A stretch of DNA of 64,000 bases from Erigeron canadensis (GCF_010389155.1 NC_057769.1:29884735-29948734); one strand, 5' to 3'. Shown: positions 22,709 through 34,091, numbered from the stretch's first letter. Made by a program: numbers and translations. The notes: a model not told the origin generated them from the letters alone.

Positions 22709-23600
22709 TCATAGACCAAGCCCTTGGTTACCCTTTAAATAACATAGGATACATTTTGTTGCAGCTAAATGTGACTCTTTCAGACTAGAATGAAATCTAG
22801 CACAAAGACAGACAACAAACATAATGTCTAGACGCGAAGCAGTCAGATACATCAATGAGCCAATGATAGCACGATAATAAGTAGCATCAACAGGTATATC
22901 TTTAGGATCCATCACTCCTAATCCATGATTAATCTGAATTGGAGTACCATATGTCTTGGATTCTAACATTTGAAACATCTCCAAGATGTCATCGACATAC
23001 TTAGATTGGTGAATGAAAAATCCATCTTTCCTTTGATCAACTTGCAGTCCGAGAAAGAATTGTAATTCTTCCATAGCACTCATTTCAAACTGCTTTTTCA
23101 TGCTCATTTCAAATTCTTTGCACATCTTCACATTAGATGAACGAAAGATGATATCATCTACGTAAACTTGTACAATCAAATAATCACGCTTCCGCCATTT
23201 AATAAACAATGTGTTGTCTATCGAACCTCTTGTAAAACCATTTGTCAACAGATGCGTCAAAAACTTGTAAGACCTCTTGCACTCACTTCAAACTGCTTTT
23301 TCATGCTCATGCCACACTCTGGGTGCTTGATGCAATCCATAAAGAGTCTTATCAAGTCGATATGCTTTTTGGATAGTTAGCATCTTCAACTTCTCCATAC
23401 AAGAAGGCACTCTTAACGTCTAATTGATACACCTTTATACCTTTAAAGCTTGTATAGGCTAAACATAACCTTATAGCTTCAATACGGGCAACTGGCGCAA
23501 AAGTTTCGTTATAGTCATATCCTTCTCGTTGTGCAAACCCCTGAACAACTAAACATACCTTATTCCTCGTAACGATCCCTTTGTCATCTCGTTTTCATTT
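22709..23600 (-). pseudogene. Copia reverse transcriptase, C-terminal half
   Basis: The ORF 22709-23260 contains the catalytic YVDD (residues 33-36) in VQVYVDDIIF, then KKQFEMSAMEELQFFLGLQV and SLMYLTASRLDIMFVVCLCARF, all diagnostic for copia RT. Upstream to about 23600 the same strand encodes QGFAQREGYDYNETFAPV-like and SLYGLHQ-like RT blocks in shifting frames. A 31-bp sequence from within the ORF (23077-23107) recurs at 23280-23310, where it disrupts the SLYGLHQ/VWHEH region. Confidence 0.85.
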
Positions 23601-23804
23601 GAATACCCAACGAGTTCCAATCAGTTCTTTACCTCTAGGTACATCTACTAACTCCCATACTCCAAGTTTTTCGAATTGAGCTAATTCTTCTTGCATAGCT
23701 TTAACCCAACAAGGATCTTGTAGAGCCACCTTAACATTTTTAGGTTCTACTTGTGAAATGAAACTAGAATACAAACACTCAGTTATCAAACCTGAATCCT
23801 TCAC
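23595..23804 (-). pseudogene. Copia reverse transcriptase, N-terminal part
   Basis: 69 codons with EPKNVKVALQDPCWVKAMQE, EELAQFEKLGVWELVDVP and LIGTRWVFK, the start of the RVT_2 domain. It ends at a stop right after WVFK where RT would continue. It lies between the integrase C-terminal linker and the YVDD half. Confidence 0.9.
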
Positions 23805-24415
23805 TTCAAAAATAAACTAGTCATCTCCTTATTTAATTGATTTCTAGTCCGAACTGGCTCTGTTGCATCACCAAGTAAATTTTCAACTGGATGATCCTTA
23901 TTTACTCTATACTGAGGAACTTGATCAACATTTAGATTATCTCTTAAGTTTGTTTGAGTCTAAAACTCTGGAGAACTAAAATCATCTTCCGATTCTTCAG
24001 AAATAGGATCATCATCTGGTAATGGAACCTTTGAAGGAGTAGTTGGAGTAGTGTTCTCGGGTTTAGTATCATCTGAATCTGTCATCTTATTCTTGTTCTT
24101 ACTACCTTCACCAACAAAAGTAGAAGATTAAACTTTAGTTGGTATAGTATCAACATTTTGAACAAGAGAAGATGTGAGGATAGGAGTATAATCCACATGA
24201 TCTCTTAAAATGATCACATCGTCCACTGCTTCAAGATCTGAATAAGAAGCAGGACCGTGTAATGACCTAAATACACTATCATAATCGAAATTCTTGCCAG
24301 TTCCGTAATGGACAGCCGGTTTATGACTGACAATCTTGACATTAGTACCCAAGTCAACTTTGCCTGTCAGTTTGTTGTAAACCCTTCGAATTGGAGTCCC
24401 TGGTTTATAACCCAT
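23805..24415 (-). pseudogene. Copia integrase-RT linker
   Basis: The frame 24128-24415 encodes a 95-codon variable linker (GYKPGTPIRRVYNKLTGKV, then DSVFRSLHGPASYSDLEA). Further down to 23805 the minus strand encodes a Pro/Thr/Asp/Ser-rich linker with stops. Such linkers separate integrase from RT in SIRE-type copia elements and are poorly conserved. Confidence 0.65.
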
Positions 24416-24451
24416 GAAAAATCCCTCTTCAACCTTTGAATCAAACTTTGA

Positions 24452-24763
24452 CTAAGGTAGATATTTCAAGAAAGTACATGGTACACCAAATGGTACAACA
24501 TTCTGTAAATTCGGTTTCTTCTTATGTAGAAGCTCATAGCATGTCTTATTATGACGCCTAACTACAGAAACCCTATTCAAAATATGACAAATTGTATTCA
24601 CTGCCTCCCCCCAAAACATAGTAGGGAGCCCTGAATCAGCAAGCATTGTTCTGGCTGTTTCGATTAGAGTCCTATTCTTTTTTTCAACAACTCCATTCTG
24701 TTGTGGTTCATACGGTGCATTGAATTGATGTTGGATTCCTTTGGACAAACAAAAGACTTCCAA
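24452..24763 (-). pseudogene. Copia integrase, C-terminal part of core
   Basis: 103 codons: GIQHQFNAPYEPQQNGVVEK contains the catalytic Glu of the D-D-35-E triad in the NGVVEKKNRT motif. DSGLPTMFWGEAVNTICHIL and KKPNLQNVVPFGVPCT follow. It should join the frame 24831-25556, but a frameshift between 24764 and 24830 breaks it. Confidence 0.9.
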
Positions 24764-24830
24764 TGTTTTATTCTTGAATTCAATTCCATTGTCACTCCTG
24801 ATTCTCTTAATACGTACTCCATATACATTT

Positions 24831-25610
24831 TCAGTTTCGACGGAATTTTATCAAAACCTGTGGAGTTTCATCTTTCGATTGAAGAAAGAATACCCATGAG
24901 AATCTCGAGTAATCATCAGTAACCACCAAACAGAAATACATCCCACCGATACTTCTTACACTCACTAGACCAAACAAATCCATGTGAATTAGCTTAAATG
25001 TGTTAGCAATAGAATTTTCTTGTTTTGGTTTATGAGAAGATTTCTGCCGCTTACCTTTCAAACAAGGTACACAATTATCTTCCATTTCAAACATTTTCAT
25101 TGGAACACCTTCAATCAAACCATGTTTGACAATATCATTCATCTTTCGAAAATGAATATGTCCCATTCTTCTATGCCATAACAAAGATTCATATTCACTT
25201 GCTTTAGATAGCAAATAAACTGGCTCCTTCGAATTGTCAACACCTAATATAAGGCCATAGATGTCTTTCTTCCCAGGAGCTTTCAATAGAATCCAGTCTT
25301 CGGGAATAACATATCCCAGCTTCAAAATAAGTGTTTCTTTCTCAGTAAAATGGACATGATTACCCTTGTCACAAATTTGATAAACACTCATAAGATTATG
25401 AGATAACTGTTCCACATAATTGACCTTCTCCAATATGATTTTCCCATTGACAACATCACCTTGGCCTGAGATATTGTCGCCCTTGGGACCTGCGAAACTA
25501 ACATAAGATCCATTTATATCTTCATAGTTGGACAACAATTTCTTGTCCCCTGTCATGTGCCGAGAGCATCCACTGTCAACATACCAAAGACTGATAGGCT
25601 TCCTTGGTTC
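24831..25610 (-). pseudogene. Copia protease end, GAG-pre-integrase and integrase start
   Basis: Just upstream of the ORF (about 25558-25600) the frame reads WYVDSGCSRHMTGD, with the DSG active site of the aspartic protease. Within the 241-codon ORF, the zinc-binding residues are H128, H133, C162 and C165 (HRRMGH, CVPCLKGK). The first catalytic Asp of integrase is D193 (HMDLFG) and the second lies in VVTDDYSRFSWVF (about 212-223). It processes Gag-Pol and integrates cDNA. The frame ends after FRRN. Confidence 0.9.
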
Positions 25611-25849
25611 TCCCTACACATAGAACACAAATTAAGTTAGTTTCTGAAAGGTACCCAAACCTTCTAAGGTTTAGGTTTACCGAACTCATCTCTCATGATT
25701 GATTCGGTCTAATATCTATTGCTCTCTGTTGGAGCCTTGGATGTAGATGGTGTCACAGACTGTTTCCTTTTTGGTAAGGTAAAATGAGCCTTAGGAGGAG
25801 AACTCTTAGGCGAATGAGAACCAAACCTAGATTGACTCCCTAATCGATC

Positions 25850-26308
25850 CTAAAGTTTAGAAGAACTTTCATTTCTAGGAGGGGGTGATCGATTCTTATG
25901 AGCATTCTTATACCTAGGTGAATTACTCTTCTGAGGTGTATGCGATCGAGTCGGACTTCCACTACTAGTAGTAGCATTCTGTGGATTTCCCTGTCGCTTG
26001 GGGGTCTTAGTTCGATTATTATGAGAAGCAATGTCAGAATCACTAGATGTTGTAGATGACATTCCCTTATCTGGACAATGTCTCTTCCTATTAGGACAAT
26101 AACTATATACATGACCTACTTCATAACAATAGAAACATGATCTATTTGCCCTCAATTTTCTAGCCTTAGGATCAGAATCTTCAGAAGTCACACCTAAACA
26201 CTCTTTAAGTTCAATTGTGGCTGACTCTTCTTTTGACAAACCATTTGACTCATTATAATTTGAAAATTTAACCTTCTTTTGAATCCTTGGTTGCGTTGAA
26301 TATGGCAT
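25850..26308 (-). pseudogene. Copia gag-pol, second zinc knuckle
   Basis: 152 codons. A CX2CX4HX4C knuckle at residues 58-71 (CFYCYEVGHVYSYC) is preceded by ECLGVTSEDSDPKARKL and followed by a basic, Ser/Thr/Pro-rich tail. SIRE-type copia elements usually have one knuckle in gag and a second one before the protease; this would be the second. Confidence 0.8.
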
Positions 26309-26344
26309 TAGAGTGATTCCACTAGATGTAGATTCATCCTTATT

Positions 26345-27256
26345 CTAAACTTTATCAATCTTGTCATGATCTATTTTCTCAAAATCAATTTCAGTAGATG
26401 TAAAAACAGTATCACATCCTTTCATTGTAAAACATTTTATGACTTTTTCATCATGACACACAGGACTCACACCAGTTGATCCTACCAAGACATTTGCGTC
26501 ATAAACTGCATTTTTAGGATCTGCTGGTTTGACAAAAGAATTGTATTTCTTGTTTAAAAACTTTATTTTATCTATTGAACTTTTAGAAGATTTGTGATCT
26601 TCAGTTTGTTCTTTTAACTGAGATGGTAAGGATTGACCAGTGAAAATCTCTTCTTTCTCGGTCATTTGAGTTAAAGATTCAGTATAATTTTCATTAAAAG
26701 GACCTCTAACTTCTTTATAATCCAGTCCCAAACCACCTTTATTCTTTGAATCTCGAGCTACAGGAGTTTGTAACTGCATAGATCCTATAAGTTCTGATCC
26801 CCTAATCTGTTGTAATCTAGTATTAAGCTTAACAATCTCAAGTCTTGCATCAACTAACTCTTTCTCCTTTTTAGAAAAATCCTCAGTTAGTTTAGCATAT
26901 TGATCATTTCCTACCTTTTCCATTAGCACTGACTCTCTTAATTTTTCTTTTAATGCAAGCACGTCTTTATCCAAAGGTCGAATCTTATCTTTATAAAGAC
27001 TTTCTTGCTTGGCTAATCCAGAACTTTTTGCAAAGTATGAGTCATTTTCCTTCTTAAAGGTAGAGTTCTGACTTGTTAAGTTTAATACAGTCTTATTAAG
27101 AATAAACACCTCAAGTTTCATTTCAGACACCATTTTGCAAACATTAACAATTGAAAGTAAAGAACAAGATACCTTCTGATCTGCAGCCTTGCAATCTGCC
27201 ATATATGCAACGAAATCTTCAGTTGTCATACCATCAGGTATCACAAATTCCTTCAT
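26345..27256 (-). pseudogene. Copia gag, coiled-coil region
   Basis: 303 codons. Residues about 45-155 are rich in Lys, Glu and Leu with heptad-like spacing (DKDVLALKEKLRESV, TEDFSKKEKELVDARLEIVK), predicting a long coiled coil between the two zinc knuckles. The start overlaps the preceding frame by four bases. It likely drives capsid multimerisation; this is inference. Confidence 0.75.
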
Positions 27257-27855
27257 CTGATCTTCAATGCTCTTCTAAGAAATGTCATCAACTGGCTTAG
27301 ATGACTCAACCTTTTCTTTTGATGTTTTAACGCAGTCACAGATTCACTCTCAGATCTAACAATCTCAGCAACTTTCCGAACATTCTGCTTAACAATCTCA
27401 AATGCATTCTCTTCACTTGAGTACACAGCATAGTCAATAGTCTCAGCTACCTCATCATAAACCTCAACCATGTAAGCATGATTTGAAGTATCTTCAAACT
27501 GTGTATCCCATTGATAAGTACCATCTGGATTTTGTACAACAACAGCCTTTGACTCCATAAACTGAGGAGTGTTTGTCTGTTGTGGAGGAGTAAGTAATGT
27601 AATCATTGCTTGAGTCTTTTGATTATTTATAGGAGTAATACCGCCTTGATTGTAGTTTTGTCTACCAGCAACGGTATTATCATTTCTTATAGGTCGTTGA
27701 CACTCTCTAGCAAAGTGACCAAATCCATCGCAATTATAACATTTCACCTTGGATTTGTCAAAGCCTTTGGTGCCATTTCCTACAAACCTCCCAGTTCTCT
27801 GAGTGAACCTTCTGACCTTGATTGTTAGCATAGCCAGCTGCCATTGTAGATCCAT
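27253..27855 (-). pseudogene. Copia gag, first zinc knuckle
   Basis: 200 codons. The CX2CX4HX4C motif CYNCDGFGHFAREC lies at residues 39-52 (plus strand about 27700-27741), after KGFDKSKVK. It is followed by Gln/Thr-rich sequence and VEVYDEVAETIDYAVYSSEE. It would bind element RNA as nucleocapsid. Confidence 0.85.
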
Positions 27856-27879
27856 TTATTCTAAGTCATCAGGATCTAT

Positions 27880-28215
27880 CTAATTGTAATCCTCATCAAT
27901 CAATGTAGGATCAGTAACCTTTCCTCCAATAAATGCTTCATGAGCTGTACAAAATGTTGAATAGACACTCATTCTACCTTCTGCTGAACTCATACTCATT
28001 GGCATAGAATGGAAAGATTGAGTATTGCTCTTGACATTAGTATTTGCACTGTCATAAGCAACATATCCTACAAGACCTTCTGCATCAACTATTAGTGTAG
28101 CTTCAGCACCACTTAGAAATGCATTAGTTCCTGAGCTAGTACTTGCTAAATGAACAGGATTAGCATGATACAATGATGGATCTTGAGTAAAATCCGAGTG
28201 AGACATTCTCTTCAT
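27880..28215 (-). pseudogene. Copia gag, middle segment
   Basis: 111 codons, Ser/Thr-rich, between the capsid core (28439-28912) and the first knuckle. It contains the run SFHSMPMSMSSAEGRM. The frame is interrupted on both sides. No motif beyond its place in gag. Confidence 0.6.
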
Positions 28216-28438
28216 TTCTCTATTTTTTAATTTGGAAACTACCGTCTCAAAGTCCCATGAACTGTAATCCTTATCATCTTGAAGGTGATGAACATATTCA
28301 GTTCATACTTTTGGTAGTGCGTCCAAAAATTTGTCTACCAACTCATTTTAAGGGTATGCAACACCAAAATATGATAATTCAGTAGTTAAATGAATGAATC
28401 GAGTAATTATCTCATCAAGAGATTCTCCTTTCAGTCCA

Positions 28439-28912
28439 TTAAAGTCCATTAAAGGATTCATACTGACGCTTAAGAAGTTTAATGTGATTTCTCTTCAAAG
28501 TAGCATCGCCCTCACAGTATTTTTCTAGGGCATCCCATAACTCCTTTGAAGTAGTGTATTTTTTGAACAGATGTACACTATCTTGAGGTAAGGCCATAAT
28601 AAGAGTTGAGAGTGCCTTTCCTTCAACTACATACTTCTTTTTTTCAGCATCTGGCATATCAGTATAAGTGTACGTACCAATTACACCATTTTTCTCAAAT
28701 GTCGGCCAGTCAAAACCTTGAGTTATCATTACCCACATATCAATGTCATTCAGACGAATGTAGTCTTCGAATCTTCTTTTCCACATCCAATAGTTTTCCA
28801 TACGGAAAAGCTTCGGAGGTGTATTACCACGACCAACCTCTTGGTCATGCATGATCATTTGACTGATAAGCAGGGCATTAGGAGAGTTTACGGCAGCTGG
28901 TACAGTAGTCAT
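28439..28912 (-). pseudogene. Copia gag, capsid core (N-terminal)
   Basis: I take the Met at 28912 (MTTVPAAVN) rather than the more upstream Met at 29044, because the gag homology starts with PPKLFRMENYWMWKRRFEDY shortly after it. Then come ALSTLIMALPQDSVHLFKKY and TSKELWDALEKYCEGDATLK, the capsid/UBN2 pattern of copia gag. The frame stops at 28439 after YESFNGL, where the capsid would continue. Confidence 0.85.
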
Positions 28913-29215
28913 TTCGAATCTTTTTTGTCGAAAATTAGACGAAATACTATATTGTATGACACGAGGTCGTGCTGAGGTGGCACAATCTAGACAGACGAAG
29001 AGCACACAAAACAGGTTCGTGCTGGCGTGGCACAAAGTGGACACGAAGTCTCAGTCGTGCTGACGTAAGCGCTTAACGAAGTTTACTTCATGCTGACGTA
29101 AGCACGAGGTTGCGCAAAGACAAACATGAACTTGTAGAAAATAACGAATTTCGAATTGATTTTGCAATCAATGGCGAATCAAACAATCTTACACCTTTTG
29201 GTAATCAACCTTAGG

Positions 29216-29227
29216 GCTCTGATACCA
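29216..29227 (-). other. Copia primer-binding site (initiator tRNA-Met)
   Basis: The minus strand reads TGGTATCAGAGC two bases from the inner LTR end at 29230. It is the standard copia PBS and fixes the orientation of the whole element. Confidence 0.9.
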
Positions 29228-29229
29228 CT

Positions 29230-29903
29230 TGTAAGGTACCCTATTGTTGTATGGATCGTAATAAGACGTGATTCGTTATGTCAAGAGTGCAGAATCCTCT
29301 TGAGATAACTAGATTGCTATTGTCTTTTGTCAATTAATGAGTAATTAATCAACCTAAGGACATGCACGAGCTATCAGTTCGTGTGAGAGATCACACGAGC
29401 AACAATTTAGCTTAATTCATAAATTCGTTAAACAATCGATTAAGATCAATACCTAATTTCGTGAATTAGGTTTGTATTTATGCTAGTAGGGTTATGATTC
29501 GTGTGGATATGGGCTTCACACGAAGTGAATCGAGCCCGATCCATCAAAACGACCTCGCCCTCGTGCTGAAGTCAGCACGAAGACAATATAACGTGTTGAT
29601 TACGTCAGCACGAGGTGCGTCTTCTTGGATGTTTTATTTCGCCCGTACATAACGTTCAACCACCGTTTAAGTATTCTAAGACACTTATAACCTTGGCTCT
29701 ACGTTCGTGTACCTGCAAAACAATAATATAACACACAAACACAATAATAACCATAAACAGATATCTTATTGAAGTTCAAACGTAATCTTTAAATACAAAC
29801 GTAAGTCCAAACGACTTATTATTTAAACGATTATAAACATATTCCTAAAACAAAAACGTTAATCAAATCTGTGTTGCTATTGTCACATAAATCTGCATCT
29901 ACA
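29230..29903 (-). repeat. 5' LTR of the copia element
   Basis: 674 bp, from TGTAAGGTACCC at 29230 to CTGCATCTACA at 29903, followed by TSD CATGT. Contains two or more GTCAGCACGA motifs, also spread through the leader (28960-29110), which are partly lost from the left LTR. Confidence 0.9.
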
Positions 29904-29908
29904 CATGT
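29904..29908. other. Target site duplication CATGT, right copy
   Basis: Matches 6344-6348 exactly. Confidence 0.85.
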
Positions 29909-30612
29909 TAATACTAATTTCGGTGAACTTATTTTATGTTGTTTGATATAACGTAACTTCTCCGTCACCACATGCTCCAAAATTGCAAAAATCAAAGTTC
30001 ATGTTAAAGATAGATGTTCCCATGGGCGGCACCCACCAATCATTGGTAATCTGGCTAAACCCGGCGTTAAAGAAACCCTTTTAGGGGTTCATTTTTCTAA
30101 CCTCGAGTGAAGGCCCATTTTTTACAGAATTTTTTTCTTAGAGATGGATCTAACAAATATAATAAGCTATTCTTAAAATCTTAATTATATCTCTAAAGTT
30201 AGAAATAATTTAACTTAAAAAAAAAAAACTTATAGGGTATATTCCAAAAGAGAAAAAAAATACTTATAGGCCGGGTAACCTCATATGACATGTATATATG
30301 CCATGCATATCCAAATGTCACAAATTTTAACACAAGATATTAATGTTTTTTTACGAGTCATGAGTGTTCAATGACATCGTGTCCATTTAAGGTAAATGGA
30401 ATTAGTTACAAGCATGGGTATCATGTTTTAGATAATAGATATCTCGAGTGATGTATCTTTGTTTAAAGATATGCATATGCACAGTGTATCTTTAATGATC
30501 AATGTTTGTTAATTAAAAGATTTTGTGTATATCTTGAATGATTAATGTTTGTTAAAAAATTTGTTTATCCATAGAGATGTTAAATGGTTCTACAATAAAC
30601 GATGCCAACGAG
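29909..30612. other. Intergenic, no recognised feature
   Basis: AT-rich flank of the copia insertion. No gene or element recognised. Confidence 0.55.
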
Positions 30613-30631
30613 CTTTTTTGCACCCAATAGT

Positions 30632-30794
30632 ATTTTTTTTAACGACATTCTATCCTACTCTTACCCTTAAATTATACGTATATCTGGAAAACAGGACTAT
30701 CGAAACCCCCCCCCCCCCCCCTCCACCCCAAAATGTGAAAGTGAAACTCGAACTCAGGTAAATTCTCACAAGGTAAAAAACCTTACCAACCAGC
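30632..30794 (-). mobile_element. SINE with 19-bp target duplication
   Basis: CTTTTTTGCACCCAATAGT occurs at both 30613-30631 and 30795-30813. Between them, on the minus strand, are a tRNA-like head (TGGTTGGTAAGG near the start, GAGTTCGAGTTTC as B box) and an A tail (T run at 30633-30640). A run of 16-18 C lies inside at about 30706-30722. Length is 163 bp. Confidence 0.75.
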
Positions 30795-30920
30795 CTTTTT
30801 TGCACCCAATAGTCATTATCACATATCGCAAAAGGGTGATGATTTTTACACTGAAGATTTTTATTAATCCAAGGAAAATAAATAAATAGACAATTTTACC
30901 CTCATGTAAACCAGGCCGAA

Positions 30921-30922
<2 letters not shown>

Positions 30923-30957
<35 letters not shown>
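30923..30957. repeat. (TA)n microsatellite
   Basis: About 17 TA units without interruption. Confidence 0.9.
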
Positions 30958-30959
<2 letters not shown>

Positions 30960-32039
30960 CTGTCACGGTAACACTTACATTCTTACGTTCATAGGCTCAT
31001 GGCTGTGGCTTCAGAGTTGTCACATAGATTTGTACATCCCTTTCATCAACAACAATTTTGGTGCAATATACATAATATAAACCCTCTTTTAATCATCTTT
31101 ATACATGCCCACCGAGTAACAATTATATACCCCAAATTTGCACCCATATATACTGGCAACCCCACTATCGTACTTTTACGGGACACCTGATTATACAGTA
31201 GTTGAAAACAATGCTATTCTATCACCATTAACAATCTGATATGGGTTTACTATTCATCATAAACATAAATAGGGCTGATTTGAGATAGAGGCAAATTGGG
31301 ATTCAGTCAGGACTCAAGAGGGTACAAAGTACAATTTTGGGGGAAGTGGTGTGGATTCGGATATGGTGATGGAGATAATATAAAGATGACAATTTATCAT
31401 TCTTGAAATTTTGGGGTTGATGGGAGGATTATGTTGTCGATGTTTGGTTTAAAGTCCAAAGATGAAAATGATGATGATGACAATTTTTCCTTTTTTTTTT
31501 AGACTTAATCAAATTAGAATGAAAGTAGGGGTTTATGATGTTGAAAACAGATTAAGATACTGGAAATTAGAATGGTGAATTATTATCCAATGTTCTGTTT
31601 GTTCTTTTCCAAGTGTGACAGATGATAAACCCAAGTAAAGATATATCAAGGTAAAAAATGAGGCAAAATATGTCTATCTATTAATATATCCATGGATGAA
31701 TAAAATATTTCAATGTAAAAATCAACACCCATCGCAAAAACCTTGCACTAGCATGGAAATAAAGTGAAATAAGAAACATAATCTATGAATTTATCAAATT
31801 GCACAATAAGATAAAACGTGATTAGAATCGTGTGATCAAGAACTTCATTAATTGAAAACGATATTTTACCGTTTCAACCCCAAACTAAATGTCAATAACT
31901 CTTTATATCAATCGTGTTCAAAATTTACAATCATATGAAATGTGTCACAATTTTTGTTGCATATATGTTGTAACATATTGCTAAATTTAAATAAATAAAA
32001 AAAAAAAAAGACAACAAAAATAAAAGCAGCAAAAACAGT
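30958..32039. other. Intergenic, no recognised feature
   Basis: AT-rich sequence with short chance ORFs. I see no recognisable element. Confidence 0.5.
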
Positions 32040-32830
32040 TGTATATTATAATTTACATGTTAGTCTTATCTAAATTAAATCCCTTGTCCCTTTTAATGGA
32101 TTGTCAAATTAGATAGAAGGATACTTTCGTAATTTGGAACCTCTACCAATACCCTAAATGGTTCCTTATATAAAGCACACATTCGCCTCACTTTGCTGCA
32201 TATACTCATTTAGGTTTGGCTAGGAACAATAGCCGTCATGTAGGTAATCACTTTGAGTAGTTTTCCTTATGCACCACCATATGAAATTATGGATGACTTA
32301 ATATAAGTCAGGTTCTTTTTTCTTACTATTTTATTCCAAAATTTTGTTCCTTTTTATTCAATTTTTTTCCTCCACAAACAGTACTTTAGTTGGATCTGGT
32401 AATTTTTTAGGTGGGTTTGATATGGACTTGTTGGTTTCAAAGGTTCTGGTGGATGACATCTTGAAGATGGTTTGGTTGTTTGATGTTTTTCGACCTTGCT
32501 TTCCCCGTTTAAATTAATTCGTGTAACTCGTTTATGATTTGGTTGGACAACATACCTGCCGGTGAGGGTAAGGTAGAAGAAGCATAGCTTAATATGCTTT
32601 GCGGTTAAGGTAAGGTGGAAGAAACATGGGTGTTGTCAAATTCATAGTAGACGAATTTACACATGTCCTGGCAAAGAAGGTAAGGTAGACGATAATAGAT
32701 GTCTACTTCTTTGCAAGGAAGGTAAGATAGATAGTATATACTTTCATTTTTCAATCATGCAAGACCCTCTTCGCAGAAGCAGAGAGTGTTATCATCATTA
32801 TATAATGATAATTTTAGAGGTTTATAGTAT
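32040..32830 (+). repeat. Leader-like dispersed repeat, copy 1
   Basis: Shares ordered blocks with 41700-43160 and 59150-59960. These are TTTCGTAATTTGGAACC, ATACCCTAAATGGTTCC, a TATA-like TTATATAAAG (about 32165), AATAGCCGTCATGTA, then a pyrimidine-rich tract, CATCTTGAAGATGGTTTGG and CTTGCTTTCCCCGTTTAAA. The order of TATA, C-rich leader, short ATG and GTAATC looks like a promoter with first exon and intron start. No long ORF. An inverted repeat GCAAAGAAG/CTTCTTTGC lies near 32664-32712. Confidence 0.55.
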
Positions 32831-33351
32831 AAGAAATAAACACATTTATATACATATTTTTAGTGTATGTCTTTTAATTCGGTGTTGTCAAATTCATATT
32901 TTATTGTGTGGTTTTTGTAATTATATGTTGTGAATTGTTTTTGGATTTTCTTTTCCAAAATATCATAATGATCTTTTGTTTTCGTTTGTTCGATCCATTA
33001 TATTGTACAAGACTATTGTTAAAAGTTTGGAAATCTATATTTAAGATAATCATTTAAGCCATTGTCCATTTATCAAGAATTAGATAAACCTCAGCCATTA
33101 AAAATTTTAGTGTGAAAAAAAAAACTAGCCTTTCGGGAAGTGATATTTTTACCATTGTTTTTTATTAATGTATTATAATGTATAAGTTTTATAGTTGATC
33201 GTACAAACCAATATTACACATGTGTGATACATCAATCAAAACGAATGGTACGCATATCATTTTCATTTTATGGTCACGTGCTATTATTTATTCTAGTATA
33301 TTCGTTATTATAAAAACATTTATCTATTTTGTTATTTTTTTTAAGTTTTTA
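32831..33351. other. Intergenic, no recognised feature
   Basis: AT-rich; no gene or element recognised. Confidence 0.5.
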
Positions 33352-33560
33352 CTCTCTTCGTCCCATTTTAGGTATACACTGTTGACTTTTAAAGTCTTTT
33401 TGTTTCAACTTTGACTGTAAAATTTGTTTGTATTATATAATATTTGATTAATGCTATATCATCGAAAAGTTTGTTTAAAATCAAATTTGTTTATAAACAA
33501 AAACATTTGCGGTCAAAATTGAAACAAAAAGACTTTAAAATTCAAATGGAACGAAAGGAG
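33352..33560 (+). mobile_element. Stowaway-like MITE (Tc1/mariner)
   Basis: Starts CTCTCTTCGTCCCATTTTAG and ends with the matching ATGGAACGAAAGGAG, with TA on both sides (33350-33351 and 33561-33562). Internal GACTTTTAAAGTCTTTTTGT and its complement near 33530 extend the inverted repeat. 209 bp, no ORF. Confidence 0.85.
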
Positions 33561-33681
33561 TATTAATTATTGTTTTATAACGGTTCCATATATCCAAATA
33601 GTATGACCACATTAAAATTTAGATTAACAGGAACTTTTATAATGCATGATACATATCTATATTCATACTTTTATATAAAAA

Positions 33682-33832
33682 TAAGGGTTTTGCTAAACGA
33701 AATTTTAAGGGCTTTCGTTAAAGTACATTAATTAGTTGTACACTTAATATAAAATTTAGGGGGCTTTTAATATGGAAATATACAATTTTTTTATGGTGAA
33801 GCCCTAAGGGCTTTGTTTAGCATTTTCCTAAA
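33682..33832. mobile_element. Short MITE, about 150 bp
   Basis: AAGGGTTTTGCTAAACGAAA at the left pairs with the complement of TTTGTTTAGCATTTTCCT at the right, and AAGGGCTT occurs near both ends. No ORF. The family is not identified. Confidence 0.65.
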
Positions 33833-33839
33833 AATAATA

Positions 33840-34091
33840 GCCCTTTTTAATTCTAGTAATGTTGAAAATATGTAATATTTTCACTTAGCACCCCTTAAAA
33901 TAATTTCAAATACACTATCTCTTAGCATTAATGATTAAATTACACTATTAATTTTTTATCTTTTAAAATATGTCTATTAAACCTTTACATCAATTATATA
34001 CACAACTCAACGCTGCTTCACAAACAACAGTCACCAACCATTACACCGTCGCCGTCAAAACCACCACCGCATCACGTGACTACCGTGTTAG
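33840..34091 (+). mobile_element. Degraded Helitron fragment
   Basis: Ends CATCACGTGACTACCGTGTTAG|T, resembling the CTAG-plus-T Helitron terminus with one change. The body is like the 44640-44835 fragment (TACACAACTCAACGCTGC, CACCGTCGCCGT). The 5' end was not found. Confidence 0.5.

Larger units (their letters stand above)
6349..29903 (-). mobile_element. SIRE/Maximus-type Ty1/copia retrotransposon with nested insertions
   Basis: A 23.6-kb span on the minus strand, with the 5' LTR at 29230-29903 and the 3' LTR at 6349-8028. In minus order it has a PBS, gag with two zinc knuckles, protease, integrase, reverse transcriptase, RNase H, a long spacer, an extra env-position ORF, a polypurine tract and the 3' LTR. 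Copia domain order (integrase before RT), the initiator-Met PBS and the extra 3' ORF fit the SIRE/Maximus lineage; that lineage call is inference. By eye the LTRs differ at about 20 of about 620 aligned bases, plus a 47-bp gap in the left copy. Coding frames carry many stops, so it cannot move by itself. Confidence 0.8.

Noticed and set aside
30706..30722. Poly-C tract as a regulatory or structural element
   Set aside because: Lies within the body of a SINE; slippage is a sufficient explanation.
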